Under the pieces are notes generated by a model. It worked only from the letters and a program-made list of their open reading frames with translations. It was not told where the DNA came from and made no database searches. A DNA stretch of 33,540 bases, taken from a virus. Positions 8,253-17,055 of the stretch are shown here, in pieces (position 1 is the first letter of the stretch; the number at the start of each line of letters is the position of its first letter). The DNA is taken from the IMG/VR virus record IMGVR_UViG_3300025087_000224, positions 1 to 33,540 of that record; one strand, 5' to 3'. Made by a program: the position numbers and the translations under genes.

Positions 8253-8741
8253 TTACGCCTGCTTCTCCAAGAGCGCCGCGACCTCGTCTATCACCCACCA
8301 CTGAGAGGGGGACAGGGCGTCAAACCGCTTCCGCTGTTTCGCCATCGACGAAGACCAGGATTCGCCGGCTTCCGCCGTTTTCTCTCCTGAGTACACTTTC
8401 CATGCCGCGTGCCAGTCGCACACCATTTCGATGATGTCGAACAACGACATCTCTTGTGGCTGGTCCCAATGTTCGGGATGATGCGGGTTTCCGTCGTAAT
8501 GCCGGTCGATGGTCCCGCGTTCCTGATTGAGCGCCGCTTTGTATGCGTCCGATCCGTAGGCGTGATCCCGAGCGGCCTTATTGATCCGCACGAAGCCGTC
8601 AAACTCGGCAGGTGAGAGCTTTGAGATGTCGTGCATCTTGGCTCGGCGTCGCAGTACGTCGCAGACAAGATCTATCCCGTCCTGCACCAGCGTGATATGC
8701 GCCGTGATGGTACGAAGGGTAGTGGTGGCTTCGTCAGACAT
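8253..8741 (-). CDS. DUF5662-like protein, possible HD-type metal enzyme
   Basis: The product has 162 residues. I chose ATG 8741, with GAGG 6 bases upstream, over an earlier in-frame start that would overlap the previous gene by about 30 bases. The core reads RRAKMHDISKLSPAEFDGF, then IDRHYDGNPHHPEHW, then LFDIIEMVCDWHAAW. The HD pair, the H..NPHHPEHW cluster and a later CDWHAA segment resemble the DUF5662 family found in phages and bacteria. The spacing of His and Asp suggests an HD-domain-like metal site, which is inference. It looks nothing like a structural protein, yet it sits within the baseplate genes with the same strand and tight spacing, so it may be a cargo (moron-like) gene or a virion-associated enzyme. 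Confidence 0.6.
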   Translation of the reverse strand: MSDEATTTLRTITAHITLVQDGIDLVCDVLRRRAKMHDISKLSPAEFDGFVRINKAARDHAYGSDAYKAALNQERGTIDRHYDGNPHHPEHWDQPQEMSLFDIIEMVCDWHAAWKVYSGEKTAEAGESWSSSMAKQRKRFDALSPSQWWVIDEVAALLEKQA

Positions 8742-8749
8742 TACAGACC

Positions 8750-9742
8750 TCACGATGATGTCTTTTTGGCGTTCGACCACAAGCGGCTGAACGCGTAGAC
8801 GTTGGGGCCGGCGGCAGCGGAAGCAAAGCCGGTAATGAACATGTCGTCGGTGAAATCGCCGGGCCTCGGGATCTGGTTCAACTGCTGGCGGATGACGTCC
8901 ACGCCGGCGCCGGTGTCCAGATACAGGAAATACCCGCCCAACGCCATCACCTGCTTCAGGTTCTTTATGTAATTGGCGATGTTCTCCAGAGCGTGTACCA
9001 GTGCCTGCGCCTTGGCAAGCAACATCAGTCCCGCCTCTTTCAGCGTGTCTTCCAGATAGGAGTTCTGTACCAGGTATTCTGCGATCCGGTCGAACTCTCG
9101 ATCCAACACGGCGGCCATGTCAGGGAACACGTCACGTAACGCCGCGCCTTTCCAGTCCGGCGGACGGGAATGGGTGACGGCTGGATTGAGTCCGCCTTTG
9201 GCAAAGAACGCCATCCGGTCGTACAGTTTCCGCAGGTCGTCTGTGCGGATCAGATCCATCGCAGCGTGAACCAGGTTCATTATTTCAACGAACGTCGGCG
9301 CCGCCGCCATGTAGACACATACGGCAATCGGACCGGTCGTGATCGGACGGCGCGTATCCCCGAGGTCTGTCAACGTCCCGGCGATTCGCGACATGAAGTG
9401 TGAGTATGTGTGGGGAAACCCCTCTTCGTACAGCCGGTGTCCTGTTCGCAGGTGATACAGGTAGTCGTCGAGAGCGTAGTCCCACAGCGGCAACAGGTAC
9501 AGCCCCGTCATCAGGTATTCGTTCTTGATCTGCTGAATCAGCGCCGCAATCGCCGACATGTAGTTGATGCCGCTTTCAGCCAGGATCACGTTTTGTATTG
9601 CGGCCAGCCCGTTTGCTGCGGCTTCAAGCCCGGTGATAATCGGGGACATCGTTTCATCCAGCGCGGTATACGCCGTGTCCATATCGGCGCCGGCCGCTGT
9701 CAGCACGTCGGCAAGTGTACATTTGTTCCAGATTACGGTCAT
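8750..9742 (-). CDS. Unknown baseplate-region protein, 330 residues
   Basis: I chose ATG 9742, which forms an ATGA overlap with the preceding stop; a longer start would overlap that gene by about 85 bases. The N-terminal third is mostly helical (VLTAAGADMDTAYTALDE, GLEAAANGLAAIQNVILAES). The rest mixes helices and has no motif I recognise. There is no signal peptide or clear membrane segment. It lies between the spike region and the gp25/gpJ genes, so a baseplate or tail-tip part is the simplest inference. Confidence 0.6.
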   Translation of the reverse strand: MTVIWNKCTLADVLTAAGADMDTAYTALDETMSPIITGLEAAANGLAAIQNVILAESGINYMSAIAALIQQIKNEYLMTGLYLLPLWDYALDDYLYHLRTGHRLYEEGFPHTYSHFMSRIAGTLTDLGDTRRPITTGPIAVCVYMAAAPTFVEIMNLVHAAMDLIRTDDLRKLYDRMAFFAKGGLNPAVTHSRPPDWKGAALRDVFPDMAAVLDREFDRIAEYLVQNSYLEDTLKEAGLMLLAKAQALVHALENIANYIKNLKQVMALGGYFLYLDTGAGVDVIRQQLNQIPRPGDFTDDMFITGFASAAAGPNVYAFSRLWSNAKKTSS

Positions 9743-10326
9743 ATCACCGCCATGAGTGCTGCTGTTCCAGCCAACGAAGACTGTGCAACCCAGACAGCGA
9801 TCGCCTCGGACAGCGCGGCAGCCCACGCATTGAGCGTTGCCTGCACCGCAATTGTGGGCGGGATCAATGGCATCGGCAAGGCGTCTTTACAGCGCGTGTA
9901 CAGCGTATCACCGGCGTAAGCGGCGGGATTGACAGCAAGCAGAGATAGCATTCCAGAGGGTACACCGCCCGGCGCCGGTACCGTGCCGGCGAGACCGAAA
10001 ATGATCTCCTCAAACGTCGTGTACAACCCCACCCCGACGCCGTCTACCAGTGCCTTGACGCCGGGTGTGTAGGTTGGAAACGGCGGGATGAACACCGAGG
10101 ACAGCGAACCGAACATGTTCGTTCCGGTAGCGGTACCAAGTGTGACGATGCATCCGGTTATCGGGCCGGGCGGACCGACCGGAACGCCGGGAATCGTGAT
10201 TGATGACTCCAGCATAGACCAGGTGGACGTGATCGCCGAAGCGAGCGAAGAGACAAGTGCCTGCGCTCCGACAGTAGGGTAGGGCGTCGCTGCTTGTAGC
10301 CGGGCGGTGATGTCGGGAGGGATCAT
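9739..10326 (-). CDS. Unknown hydrophobic, Gly/Pro/Ala-rich protein next to the spike gene
   Basis: The product has 195 residues. ATG 10326 overlaps the spike stop as ATGA; the longer upstream start lies inside the spike gene and is less likely. The sequence is rich in Ala, Gly, Pro and Ile (IPGVPVGPPGPITG, FIPPFPTYTPGVKALVDGVG) and ends in hydrophobic helices (TLNAWAAALSEAIAVWVAQ). There are almost no charged residues. I do not recognise the family. Because it directly follows the spike gene it may cap, chaperone or decorate the spike, but this is only positional inference. Confidence 0.6.
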   Translation of the reverse strand: MIPPDITARLQAATPYPTVGAQALVSSLASAITSTWSMLESSITIPGVPVGPPGPITGCIVTLGTATGTNMFGSLSSVFIPPFPTYTPGVKALVDGVGVGLYTTFEEIIFGLAGTVPAPGGVPSGMLSLLAVNPAAYAGDTLYTRCKDALPMPLIPPTIAVQATLNAWAAALSEAIAVWVAQSSLAGTAALMAVI

Positions 10327-11753
10327 GCCAGCGTATTCGGGTTGGTTCCGTGCACGGCTCCCGTGAACAGGCAGAACGGGAGGTTGTTGCACGGGACGGT
10401 ACCGCTATTGAGAATGACCTGTCCAGTCGTCGTGATCTGGACGCTGCCGGCCGGTGTCTGAAGCGTAATGTTGCCGAGCACGTCTACTTCTACTTTCGAC
10501 AATAGATTGGCGAGCGTGACGGCACCGGCCATTGTCTTCAGCAACGCGTTACCTGAGAGTAATTGGACGTACCATGCATCCGCTACAGTACCGTCGAGCG
10601 ACAGGTTGCCGACTACCATCCTGTAGGCACCAGCGACAACGGTCGATGCTGCAGCGCCGATCGCCTGAATCAGTGAACCACCGACGTTCATCGTGCGCGT
10701 CGCCAGTACCGTTTCCTTCAACGACCCCTGGTATTCCTGTGTCTCCGCACGTTTGTGCGTCCCCGTGATCTTGCCGTCCACATCCAGGGCGAAGTCACCG
10801 GCCACGCTGAGCGTCACATTACCACCGCGTGACATCGTCAGCGCTGAGCCTGACTGGCTCTGTACCTTGATTGAATCATCCCGCCAGGCAGCCAGTTCTA
10901 CCGTGTTGCCGACAACGTCTTGGATGGTGATCGCGTCGTCGCCCTGCTTGGACGACATCGTGATCGTCTGCTGCCGGTGCCCGTTGCGGCACTGCGACGT
11001 AAGCGTGACGCTTTCGTTCCCCTCGCGGCCGTCGAGCACGACCTCCTGCCCCGAGATGTCTTTCAGACGGATGAACGCCCGACCCTCGACCAGCTTGTCA
11101 TGCCCGACCTGGTCACCCTTGACTGTGTCACGCACGCCGCGTTGCTGAGCGTTGTTCTTGTTCGCTTCGACCGTCACCGGGCACGACATCTCGATCATCT
11201 GCCCCGCACGATCGATGATCCTCAAGAACTCGGCGCCGTCCTTGTCTTCAACGACGATCGTGTGCCCCTTGTACGACTTCTTCCAGACCTTCCGCGTCGG
11301 GTGTTTGTCATCCGCTGCTTTGCCGTCAAACACGTCCTTGGGTACCGTGCTGCCCTTGGGCGCTTTCCAGGTCTGCTCCGCCGCCGGTGTGCCGCTGCGG
11401 GTCAGCATCTCGATTTCTTCACCCGCAGCGCCGTGCATGCTTCCCAGGACGATAGGGTACCGCATGTCTCCGTCCCGGCACTCGATCCAGACGTCCTGAC
11501 CAACGATGTACTCGTGTGACGGTCCATGGTCGTACCCGGCCCCTCCCGGCAAGACGACCTGACACCATGGAAGTGCGGCGGGGGACGTGTCATTCGGACC
11601 ACCGTGCAGCACCCATATCCGGATTTGCACGCGGCCAAGCCGCGCCGGGTCATCGACGCTCTCAATCCGCCCTTCCTGTGGTCCGTACAGCCGTCCCGAC
11701 TGCCGACGGGCGGCGTTGCGAAGCACCCGATCAATCTGCAGATCGCCCCGCAT
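10323..11753 (-). CDS. Baseplate spike, gpV / gp5 / VgrG-type
   Basis: The 476-residue product starts at ATG 11753 with GAGGGG upstream and abuts the hub stop. Residues about 20-110 form the OB-fold typical of the family: GRIESVDDPARLGRVQIRIW, LPWCQVVLP, then YIVGQDVWIECRDGD and PIVLGSMHG. The long following part has short repeating beta patterns (IRLKDISGQEVVLD, VTLTSQ, ITMSS, ITIQDVVGNTVEL) as in triple-stranded beta-helix needles. The C-terminus has a CNNLPFC motif. No lysozyme domain is present, unlike T4 gp5; cell-wall cutting may instead come from the tape measure. It follows the gpD-like hub gene, matching the P2/Mu and VgrG hub-spike logic. Confidence 0.85.
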   Translation of the reverse strand: MRGDLQIDRVLRNAARRQSGRLYGPQEGRIESVDDPARLGRVQIRIWVLHGGPNDTSPAALPWCQVVLPGGAGYDHGPSHEYIVGQDVWIECRDGDMRYPIVLGSMHGAAGEEIEMLTRSGTPAAEQTWKAPKGSTVPKDVFDGKAADDKHPTRKVWKKSYKGHTIVVEDKDGAEFLRIIDRAGQMIEMSCPVTVEANKNNAQQRGVRDTVKGDQVGHDKLVEGRAFIRLKDISGQEVVLDGREGNESVTLTSQCRNGHRQQTITMSSKQGDDAITIQDVVGNTVELAAWRDDSIKVQSQSGSALTMSRGGNVTLSVAGDFALDVDGKITGTHKRAETQEYQGSLKETVLATRTMNVGGSLIQAIGAAASTVVAGAYRMVVGNLSLDGTVADAWYVQLLSGNALLKTMAGAVTLANLLSKVEVDVLGNITLQTPAGSVQITTTGQVILNSGTVPCNNLPFCLFTGAVHGTNPNTLA

Positions 11754-13037
11754 CTACTGCCCCTCGATGTCGATGGCGCGCTGGTAGTCTACAGAGATAC
11801 CGTAGTCGCTGGAGAGTGTGTGCGCCGCCTGCATGACGCGGTACAGGCCCGAAGACCAGTGGATGTTGCCGGACGGCAGTATAACCTGGACATTGTGCAC
11901 GTCACCGGCACGGATCGCCAATGTCTCGGGATCGCCGATGAACTCGGCCGTCGCGTTGCCCGTTGCCTCGTAAATCTTCAGCCAGGAATAATGCGCTTCC
12001 AACTCAGCGACAGCGTCGTTGTTAGTCGGTCCCGATATCATCCAGCGTGTGTGCTTCTCGATCCATGCTAAGCGGTCTTCGACACTCTCGATGGTCTTCA
12101 AGAACGCCAATGAACCGATGTACCCATCCTTTTCTAACTGCGACAAGATCGCCGACGGGAGTATAGCGCCCGCCCCTCGTTGCCCCCAAGAACCCTTCAC
12201 TACCGGGTCCACCACCCACTTGCGGTAGGTCTTGGTGTCAGGGTTGAACGTGATCGACACGGCCCCGTTCTGCGCCAGGTCGGCAAGCGTTTCGGCGGAG
12301 AAGCCGGGACGGAAGGACTTCAGCGACGGGTCTTGTCCCGTGAATACGCGGATTGTTCGGGTCGGCGGCAACGTTTCCCGCGGTCCGAAGTAGACCTCCT
12401 TGTCGGACACCGAGATCGACAGAATGTACGGACCGTTGCCCAACTCCGATACTGCCAGCGGGCACATGTACTCGCGGACGAACGCATGCCACTGCGTGAA
12501 CACTGGAATCACCCACGCGTCACCGCCCGTTGATAGCGCAGCCGGAATGGGCATTGTCGGAACTACCGTGGCTCTCTCACACAGCGGATCTCGTTTCGCC
12601 AGTTCGGCGACAATGTCAGACAGCCGCGTGTCAAGCGGGAACGAGACGCCCTGTGTGTCTAGCCGCGGTGTAAACACGGTGCAGGCGCCGACCAGGTGGA
12701 TTTTCAGGCCGGCGGGTACGAACTCCGGTAGATACTTCGTGAGGAAGCCTCGCCGCCAGCCTTTCGGCGGGTTCCACGCGTCCTGATCGGGATACCCGAA
12801 CCGAAACTGAATCGAGTCCTGATTCCCGTCGGACTTCAACAGGAGCAGGCGGAACAGCAGCAGTTCCAGCTTCTCGAATTCCGGGTCGATCAGGTCAATC
12901 TCGAACGAGTCGGACCCATCGCCCGTCGAGTTGTAGCGAAACATCTGAAGGTACTTCGGCGGTACCGACAATATCGGCGTGTCACCGATCTTCAGTTGGA
13001 CCCAGGGAATGCGAGCGGTATTGTCGTGCGTCGTCAT
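11754..13037 (-). CDS. Baseplate hub, gpD / gp27-like
   Basis: The product has 427 residues. I chose ATG 13037 (MTTHDNTARIPW), which overlaps the previous stop as ATGA; the frame stays open further up, but that part would lie inside the previous gene. Recognisable features are an N-terminal beta stretch (VQLKIGDTPI, SFEIDLIDPEFEKLELLLFR) and a late-control-D-like part with LDTRLSDIVAELAKRD, VPVFTQWHAF-type strands and TIRVFTGQDPSLKSFRPGF. Hub proteins form the trimeric ring under the tube on which the spike sits. Its placement just before the spike gene and after small baseplate proteins supports the call more than any single motif. Confidence 0.65.
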   Translation of the reverse strand: MTTHDNTARIPWVQLKIGDTPILSVPPKYLQMFRYNSTGDGSDSFEIDLIDPEFEKLELLLFRLLLLKSDGNQDSIQFRFGYPDQDAWNPPKGWRRGFLTKYLPEFVPAGLKIHLVGACTVFTPRLDTQGVSFPLDTRLSDIVAELAKRDPLCERATVVPTMPIPAALSTGGDAWVIPVFTQWHAFVREYMCPLAVSELGNGPYILSISVSDKEVYFGPRETLPPTRTIRVFTGQDPSLKSFRPGFSAETLADLAQNGAVSITFNPDTKTYRKWVVDPVVKGSWGQRGAGAILPSAILSQLEKDGYIGSLAFLKTIESVEDRLAWIEKHTRWMISGPTNNDAVAELEAHYSWLKIYEATGNATAEFIGDPETLAIRAGDVHNVQVILPSGNIHWSSGLYRVMQAAHTLSSDYGISVDYQRAIDIEGQ

Positions 13038-13342
13038 GCGATCGCGTTGAGCGCGTTGAGTACTCGGACCTTGGACGGAACCAAAACAACCGTATCCGCT
13101 GCGGATTCGGCGATCATGTCTTCCATCCCGTTGACCATCGGAATAACCCACTCCAGGAGCGGAGTGCCGTAGAAAAATGCGGAGATCAAGTCGGGTCGGT
13201 GCGCATACCCGTCGGTGATCTTCCACAGTGTATCGGTTGGATCGGCGGTCAGCAGAACCGCAACGGGCCAGTACGTGTAGCCTCCGGTAGCGGCGTCATA
13301 GTATTTCTCGCGGTGTTGTTCGAGTGACAGGGTTGATGACAT
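13034..13342 (-). CDS. Small baseplate protein, gp53 / LysM-like
   Basis: The product has 102 residues. I chose ATG 13342, which overlaps the previous TGA by one base and has AGGTGG 8 bases upstream; an in-frame GTG four codons earlier is possible. The stretch TLWKITDGYAHRPDLISAFFYGTPLLEWVIPMVNG resembles the FYG.P..WW.I...NG core of gp53- and LysM-type baseplate proteins, and it ends with a VLVPS strand as those do. Such proteins help nucleate the baseplate around the hub. Confidence 0.55.
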   Translation of the reverse strand: MSSTLSLEQHREKYYDAATGGYTYWPVAVLLTADPTDTLWKITDGYAHRPDLISAFFYGTPLLEWVIPMVNGMEDMIAESAADTVVLVPSKVRVLNALNAIA

Positions 13343-13860
13343 CAGCCTATCCACCTGATACCGGCAAGGCGCGGACCAACAACGCGCATCGTGATTGTCG
13401 CTTTGGCGTGGAATGGAGAACCCGTAACCAGGTCATACCCGCCGGTCTCGGCGATCTGGACGTCCACCAGGTAGCCGGTCCATGACCGTTTCGGCGTACC
13501 GGCGTCGAGGGGCGGGCCTTCGATCGCCATCGGCAACATCGAGATCGTGACTTTGTGCGGCGGTGTCGCTATTCCGCCGTCTGCCGTGGTTTGGTAGTCC
13601 GGGTAACACAGTGACTGCAACCAGGCAATGTCTTCAATCACGTTCTGCGGCGTTCTGGTATCCCCCACTTCAAGCGACGAACAGATCATCGTTTGGAAAG
13701 AAACAGTCTGCCCCTCGGTGTGCGAGTATCCGATGTGCGGATCGGATGTACCGCGGACTGCCTCCTCGGGATATGTCGCACGGGCGCCGTATGCGGGCTG
13801 CTCTTGCATGAGTACGGTAATCGACGCTGCGGTCACCGTATCGAGAACAGTTAATTTCAT
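13342..13860 (-). CDS. Tail/baseplate protein between tape measure and hub
   Basis: The 172-residue product starts at ATG 13860 in an ATGA overlap with the tape measure stop. It is beta-rich (VSFQTMICSSLEVGDTRTPQN, HKVTISMLPMAIEG, SWTGYLVDVQIAETGGYD, HAKATITMRVVGP). That layout resembles tube-like beta-sandwich proteins that initiate the tail tube (T4 gp48/gp54-type, or the N-terminal part of XkdP-like proteins). This is inference from position and strand pattern; no signature motif is visible. Confidence 0.6.
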   Translation of the reverse strand: MKLTVLDTVTAASITVLMQEQPAYGARATYPEEAVRGTSDPHIGYSHTEGQTVSFQTMICSSLEVGDTRTPQNVIEDIAWLQSLCYPDYQTTADGGIATPPHKVTISMLPMAIEGPPLDAGTPKRSWTGYLVDVQIAETGGYDLVTGSPFHAKATITMRVVGPRLAGIRWIG

Positions 13861-16715
13861 TCAAGCGCACCCACATACAGGGGAGTTATCCCACCCACGC
13901 CGGCGGTTTCAAGCGGTCCGGTGGGATTGGCGGGTTCGCGCCCTTTACCGGGGGGACGCGTTCTGCCGCGGCCGGCAACCAGTTCTTGCCGGATTGATTC
14001 CAGCGCAAGCAGCAGCCTCCGGTCGTCGATGGCGACAACACCGTTGATGGAAGTGGCAAGGCTGGTTGCGCCCAGGGCGCTCGCTGTAGCGAGGATGCCA
14101 GAGGCATAGCCCGAAGGATCGGTACGTGACTTTTCGCTTCCTCCTCCCCACCGGAACCGGCCTAGCGCGGCCCCGAGGTCTTGGCTTGTCCGGTCCAAAT
14201 GCCCACGGAGAATAGCGCCACCCGCCATGATGTTCTTTTCTGGGTCCAGCCGGTTCCAGTCGGATGCCCATCCGAGTTGCTTCGCTGTGGTAGTAGCTTC
14301 CTCGGGACTGATCTGGAGCAGGCCCCAGTGCTTACCATTTTTGGCGTTCGGGTTGAACCCGGACTCACGGGCGATCCACGCCTTGAATACCTCCGGTTGG
14401 ATGTTGAACTGTTTGCTGGCAGCGGCGATGAATGGGTCGAACTCGGGGTGCGCTTTGGCGAAACCGGACTGATCTTTTCCCGCAGCACCAGCCAGTTGTG
14501 TACCGACCGTCCACAGGGCAGACAGTCCCGTGCCGAGCGAACTGGTCTTAAAGCCCTCGGCGATCTCATGCGTCATGTCGCTAAACGTGCGGGGAATGGT
14601 GTCGGTCGCTTTCTTCGTTTCATCGAGCATCGACTGCAGAATCGACTTCCACTTGAAGCCGATCTTTTCCAAGAATCCACCGGGCGAAGCTCCTGCCATC
14701 TCGACTTTCGCGTCTAACGCAGTACGCGTGATTTTAGCAAATGCGGCATCCGCATCTTTCGTCATCGACAACATTGTGGCCTGCCACTTAGCGCCTATCT
14801 TATCGGTTAAAGCAGCGGTGTTCCCTTCTGCACTGGTGAACAATCCCCCCATCCAGTCCAGAACAGCGTCCATGGCGTCCATGTCTTGTGCCAATGGGTT
14901 CCCGATCCCCATCACGTTACCCATGACTGGGTTGTCTTTGACCGCCTCTTGCCGGTCTAAGCCGGGTCCGCCGAAAGCCTTCCTCCAAGCATGCCGTATT
15001 TCATTCGGGGACTCGGTCGCCCACCACTCCAGTGCTTGTATGAACTCGTCTATCATAGCAGTGTGCATCCCCTCGAAAAACCGGAGAAACTTCTCGCCGC
15101 CGCGTCCGGATACCCAGTCGGTGAACTGCGTCCAACCCGACTGCAGCCCTTTCCAGACAAGCGCGCCGATGGCGGTGGATATGTCGAGCCCCGTCTTTAA
15201 CAGAGCGAGCCAGTCAACTGCTTTCAGTTTCTCGATACCCCACCGGAATGCTGTTGCAATCCACTCGCTCAGCGGTTCGGCAATCATCTTGAACCGTGTC
15301 TCCCAGTCAGCGTCCCAGAAATCTTGGCCCCAAACAACTGCCTGTTCGATCGCCGTGATAACATCGTCGATGAACTGAGTAAACATCCCGGCGTTATCAT
15401 TCAGCCACACGCCGAATGCGCTCATCAACGGGAGTAAATGCCGTTCTATAACAGGAATCAGCTTTTCACCCATGGAGATCCAGATCAACTTTATCTGCTT
15501 CTCCAGAGAGGCGAATGCCTGTGTGATAGCGTCCACGGTCTTACGCGCCGCCCTGCCGTGATCGTCCATCCCCTTGCCGCCGTGCTTCAGCGACTCACGA
15601 ACGAACGCCTCGGTTTCTGCCACACCCTTGCGCCCGTACTTCGCCAGTTCAGCGGCGTCAATCCCAAGGGACTCCGACAGTCGGCTGTACTGCATCTGCC
15701 CGCGGGCAGAACTGTAGCTCTCAAACCCGCGGACAGCTTGTCCGATCAAAGACGGAAGTTTCTCCGGGTGCGACTGAATCAGGTCTCGAATATCACGTGC
15801 CGTCATACCAACCGCCTGCCCCAACTGTGTGACAGCCACCCCTCCCTCGCCGATCTTCATCATCTTTGCCAGCGCCGGATACACACGGGAGAATGTGATC
15901 CCGAAGTTGCTGAGGTGCCCTTCGACCGCCTTGAACTGTATGCCGTAGTTCATTAGGCTATTGTCTGTCTTACCCGACAACATCAACAGGCTGTCCAACG
16001 ACTCGTTGAACCCGAGCAATTCTTCATGCGAGATTGCCGTCTTGTCGCCGACGTACTTCATCGCGCTGCCGAATCGCTGCAGCCGCTCGTACCCGAGTTG
16101 GTAGACCTCGGCGAGTTGGAAGTGGAACTTACCGACTGCTGCGGTGGACGTCCCGGTTGCGCGGGCGAAGATCATCGTCTGATCCGTCCACAGCCGCATG
16201 TTCTTCGCGGCGTCTGTGTTCCGCTTGGCAAGGATACCGTACTCCAGCCCGAGGCGTGCGACAGCCAACGCCTCTTCCCTGGTGTACCCGAGGTTCGCCC
16301 ACCACTTATCGGTGAGCCCGGCAACAACCCCTAACTGCTTGCCCGTCATGTTGAGCGCCTGGTTCAGCAGGAGCAGTCCTTTGTGGTGCTCCACCGCCGC
16401 CTTCACCATCGACACGCCGAACGCTACCGCCGCTACGGCCGCGGCAACCAGCAACCCGCCGACGGACTTCAGCAGGCCCGCCAAGTTCTTGAACGACTCA
16501 ATGACTTTGTCGAGGATACCCTTGAAGACGCCTGTCTTCTTCGTCGCGTCCTCGGTGTCCTTGAACCAGCCGGTCCACATGTCGTGGCCGAGCTTTTTCA
16601 ACTTGCTGACGCCGTCCATGAACTTGTTCTGGAGTACGTGCAAAGACTGCAAGGGCCGGGAGACCTTGTCCTCCAATGTCAGCAGCCACTGCAACGGTAC
16701 TATCTCAGGCTCCAC
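13857..16715 (-). CDS. Tape measure protein with C-terminal lytic transglycosylase domain
   Basis: The 952-residue product starts at GTG 16715, with AGAGGA upstream. It overlaps the end of the frameshift extension by 11 bases. The N-terminal half has long helices and a hydrophobic segment at about 81-105 (LLKSVGGLLVAAAVAAVAFG). The middle has further helical stretches typical of tape measures. Residues from about 759 carry an SLT-type transglycosylase: FKAWIARESGFNPNAKNG with likely catalytic Glu784, then GLLQIS, and GRFRWGGG further on. It should set tail length and, on ejection, help cut peptidoglycan. Following the tube and chaperone genes it is in its standard place. Confidence 0.9.
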   Translation of the reverse strand: MEPEIVPLQWLLTLEDKVSRPLQSLHVLQNKFMDGVSKLKKLGHDMWTGWFKDTEDATKKTGVFKGILDKVIESFKNLAGLLKSVGGLLVAAAVAAVAFGVSMVKAAVEHHKGLLLLNQALNMTGKQLGVVAGLTDKWWANLGYTREEALAVARLGLEYGILAKRNTDAAKNMRLWTDQTMIFARATGTSTAAVGKFHFQLAEVYQLGYERLQRFGSAMKYVGDKTAISHEELLGFNESLDSLLMLSGKTDNSLMNYGIQFKAVEGHLSNFGITFSRVYPALAKMMKIGEGGVAVTQLGQAVGMTARDIRDLIQSHPEKLPSLIGQAVRGFESYSSARGQMQYSRLSESLGIDAAELAKYGRKGVAETEAFVRESLKHGGKGMDDHGRAARKTVDAITQAFASLEKQIKLIWISMGEKLIPVIERHLLPLMSAFGVWLNDNAGMFTQFIDDVITAIEQAVVWGQDFWDADWETRFKMIAEPLSEWIATAFRWGIEKLKAVDWLALLKTGLDISTAIGALVWKGLQSGWTQFTDWVSGRGGEKFLRFFEGMHTAMIDEFIQALEWWATESPNEIRHAWRKAFGGPGLDRQEAVKDNPVMGNVMGIGNPLAQDMDAMDAVLDWMGGLFTSAEGNTAALTDKIGAKWQATMLSMTKDADAAFAKITRTALDAKVEMAGASPGGFLEKIGFKWKSILQSMLDETKKATDTIPRTFSDMTHEIAEGFKTSSLGTGLSALWTVGTQLAGAAGKDQSGFAKAHPEFDPFIAAASKQFNIQPEVFKAWIARESGFNPNAKNGKHWGLLQISPEEATTTAKQLGWASDWNRLDPEKNIMAGGAILRGHLDRTSQDLGAALGRFRWGGGSEKSRTDPSGYASGILATASALGATSLATSINGVVAIDDRRLLLALESIRQELVAGRGRTRPPGKGREPANPTGPLETAGVGGITPLYVGALE

Positions 16716-17055
16716 GCCGCATCCTCTTCCGCTTGGCCTGCCGCTCCGCGTCCTTGGCTTCCGCTGCTGCTTTTTCCGTTGCAGCGCTGGTCTTCTTGGC
16801 TTCCGCTGCTACTTTCTGTTCTGCTTGGAACTCTTTCATCGCTTCCCGGTAGAGAAGGGTTGAACTCGGTTCGCCCGCGGGCGTGTCGCCCTTGGCTTCC
16901 GCCCGTTTGAGGAGCACACCGATGATGTGCTTGCGCTCCCATGGCGGCATCTGCATGACGTCACCCCACGGGATCTGGCCCTGTCGCTGGAGGTACAGGA
17001 TTTCAACCAGCAACTCCTCCGGCGGCGGAATCTGTCCCTTGATCAGGTCGTCGAA
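16705..17055 (-). CDS. Frameshift-encoded extension of the tail assembly chaperone
   Basis: This is the +1 frame relative to the gp26-like gene and codes for about 116 residues after the proposed slip, giving a 383-residue fusion. It begins FDDLIKGQIPPPEELLVEI, then YLQRQGQIPWGDVMQMPPWERKHIIGVLLKRAEAKG, a helical pattern I associate with small proteins encoded after gp26-type genes. It ends in a Lys/Ala/Glu coiled-coil-like tail. No ATG or GTG with a ribosome site precedes the conserved part. The only long-frame ATG (17169) would add an Arg/Ser/Cys-rich stretch that is the out-of-frame shadow of the gp26-like gene. A separate internal start at TTG or CTG remains possible. Confidence 0.65.
   Translation of the reverse strand, partial: FDDLIKGQIPPPEELLVEILYLQRQGQIPWGDVMQMPPWERKHIIGVLLKRAEAKGDTPAGEPSSTLLYREAMKEFQAEQKVAAEAKKTSAATEKAAAEAKDAERQAKRKRMRRGA

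Noticed and set aside
13038-13226. N-terminal extension of the hub gene to 13226
   Set aside because: The extra residues are Arg/Gly/Asp-rich and lie inside the previous gene; ATG 13037 makes an ATGA overlap like the neighbouring genes.
14530-15378. 282-residue plus-strand open frame opposite the tape measure
   Set aside because: It is antisense to a continuous, well-supported tape measure frame; Ser-rich shadow composition.
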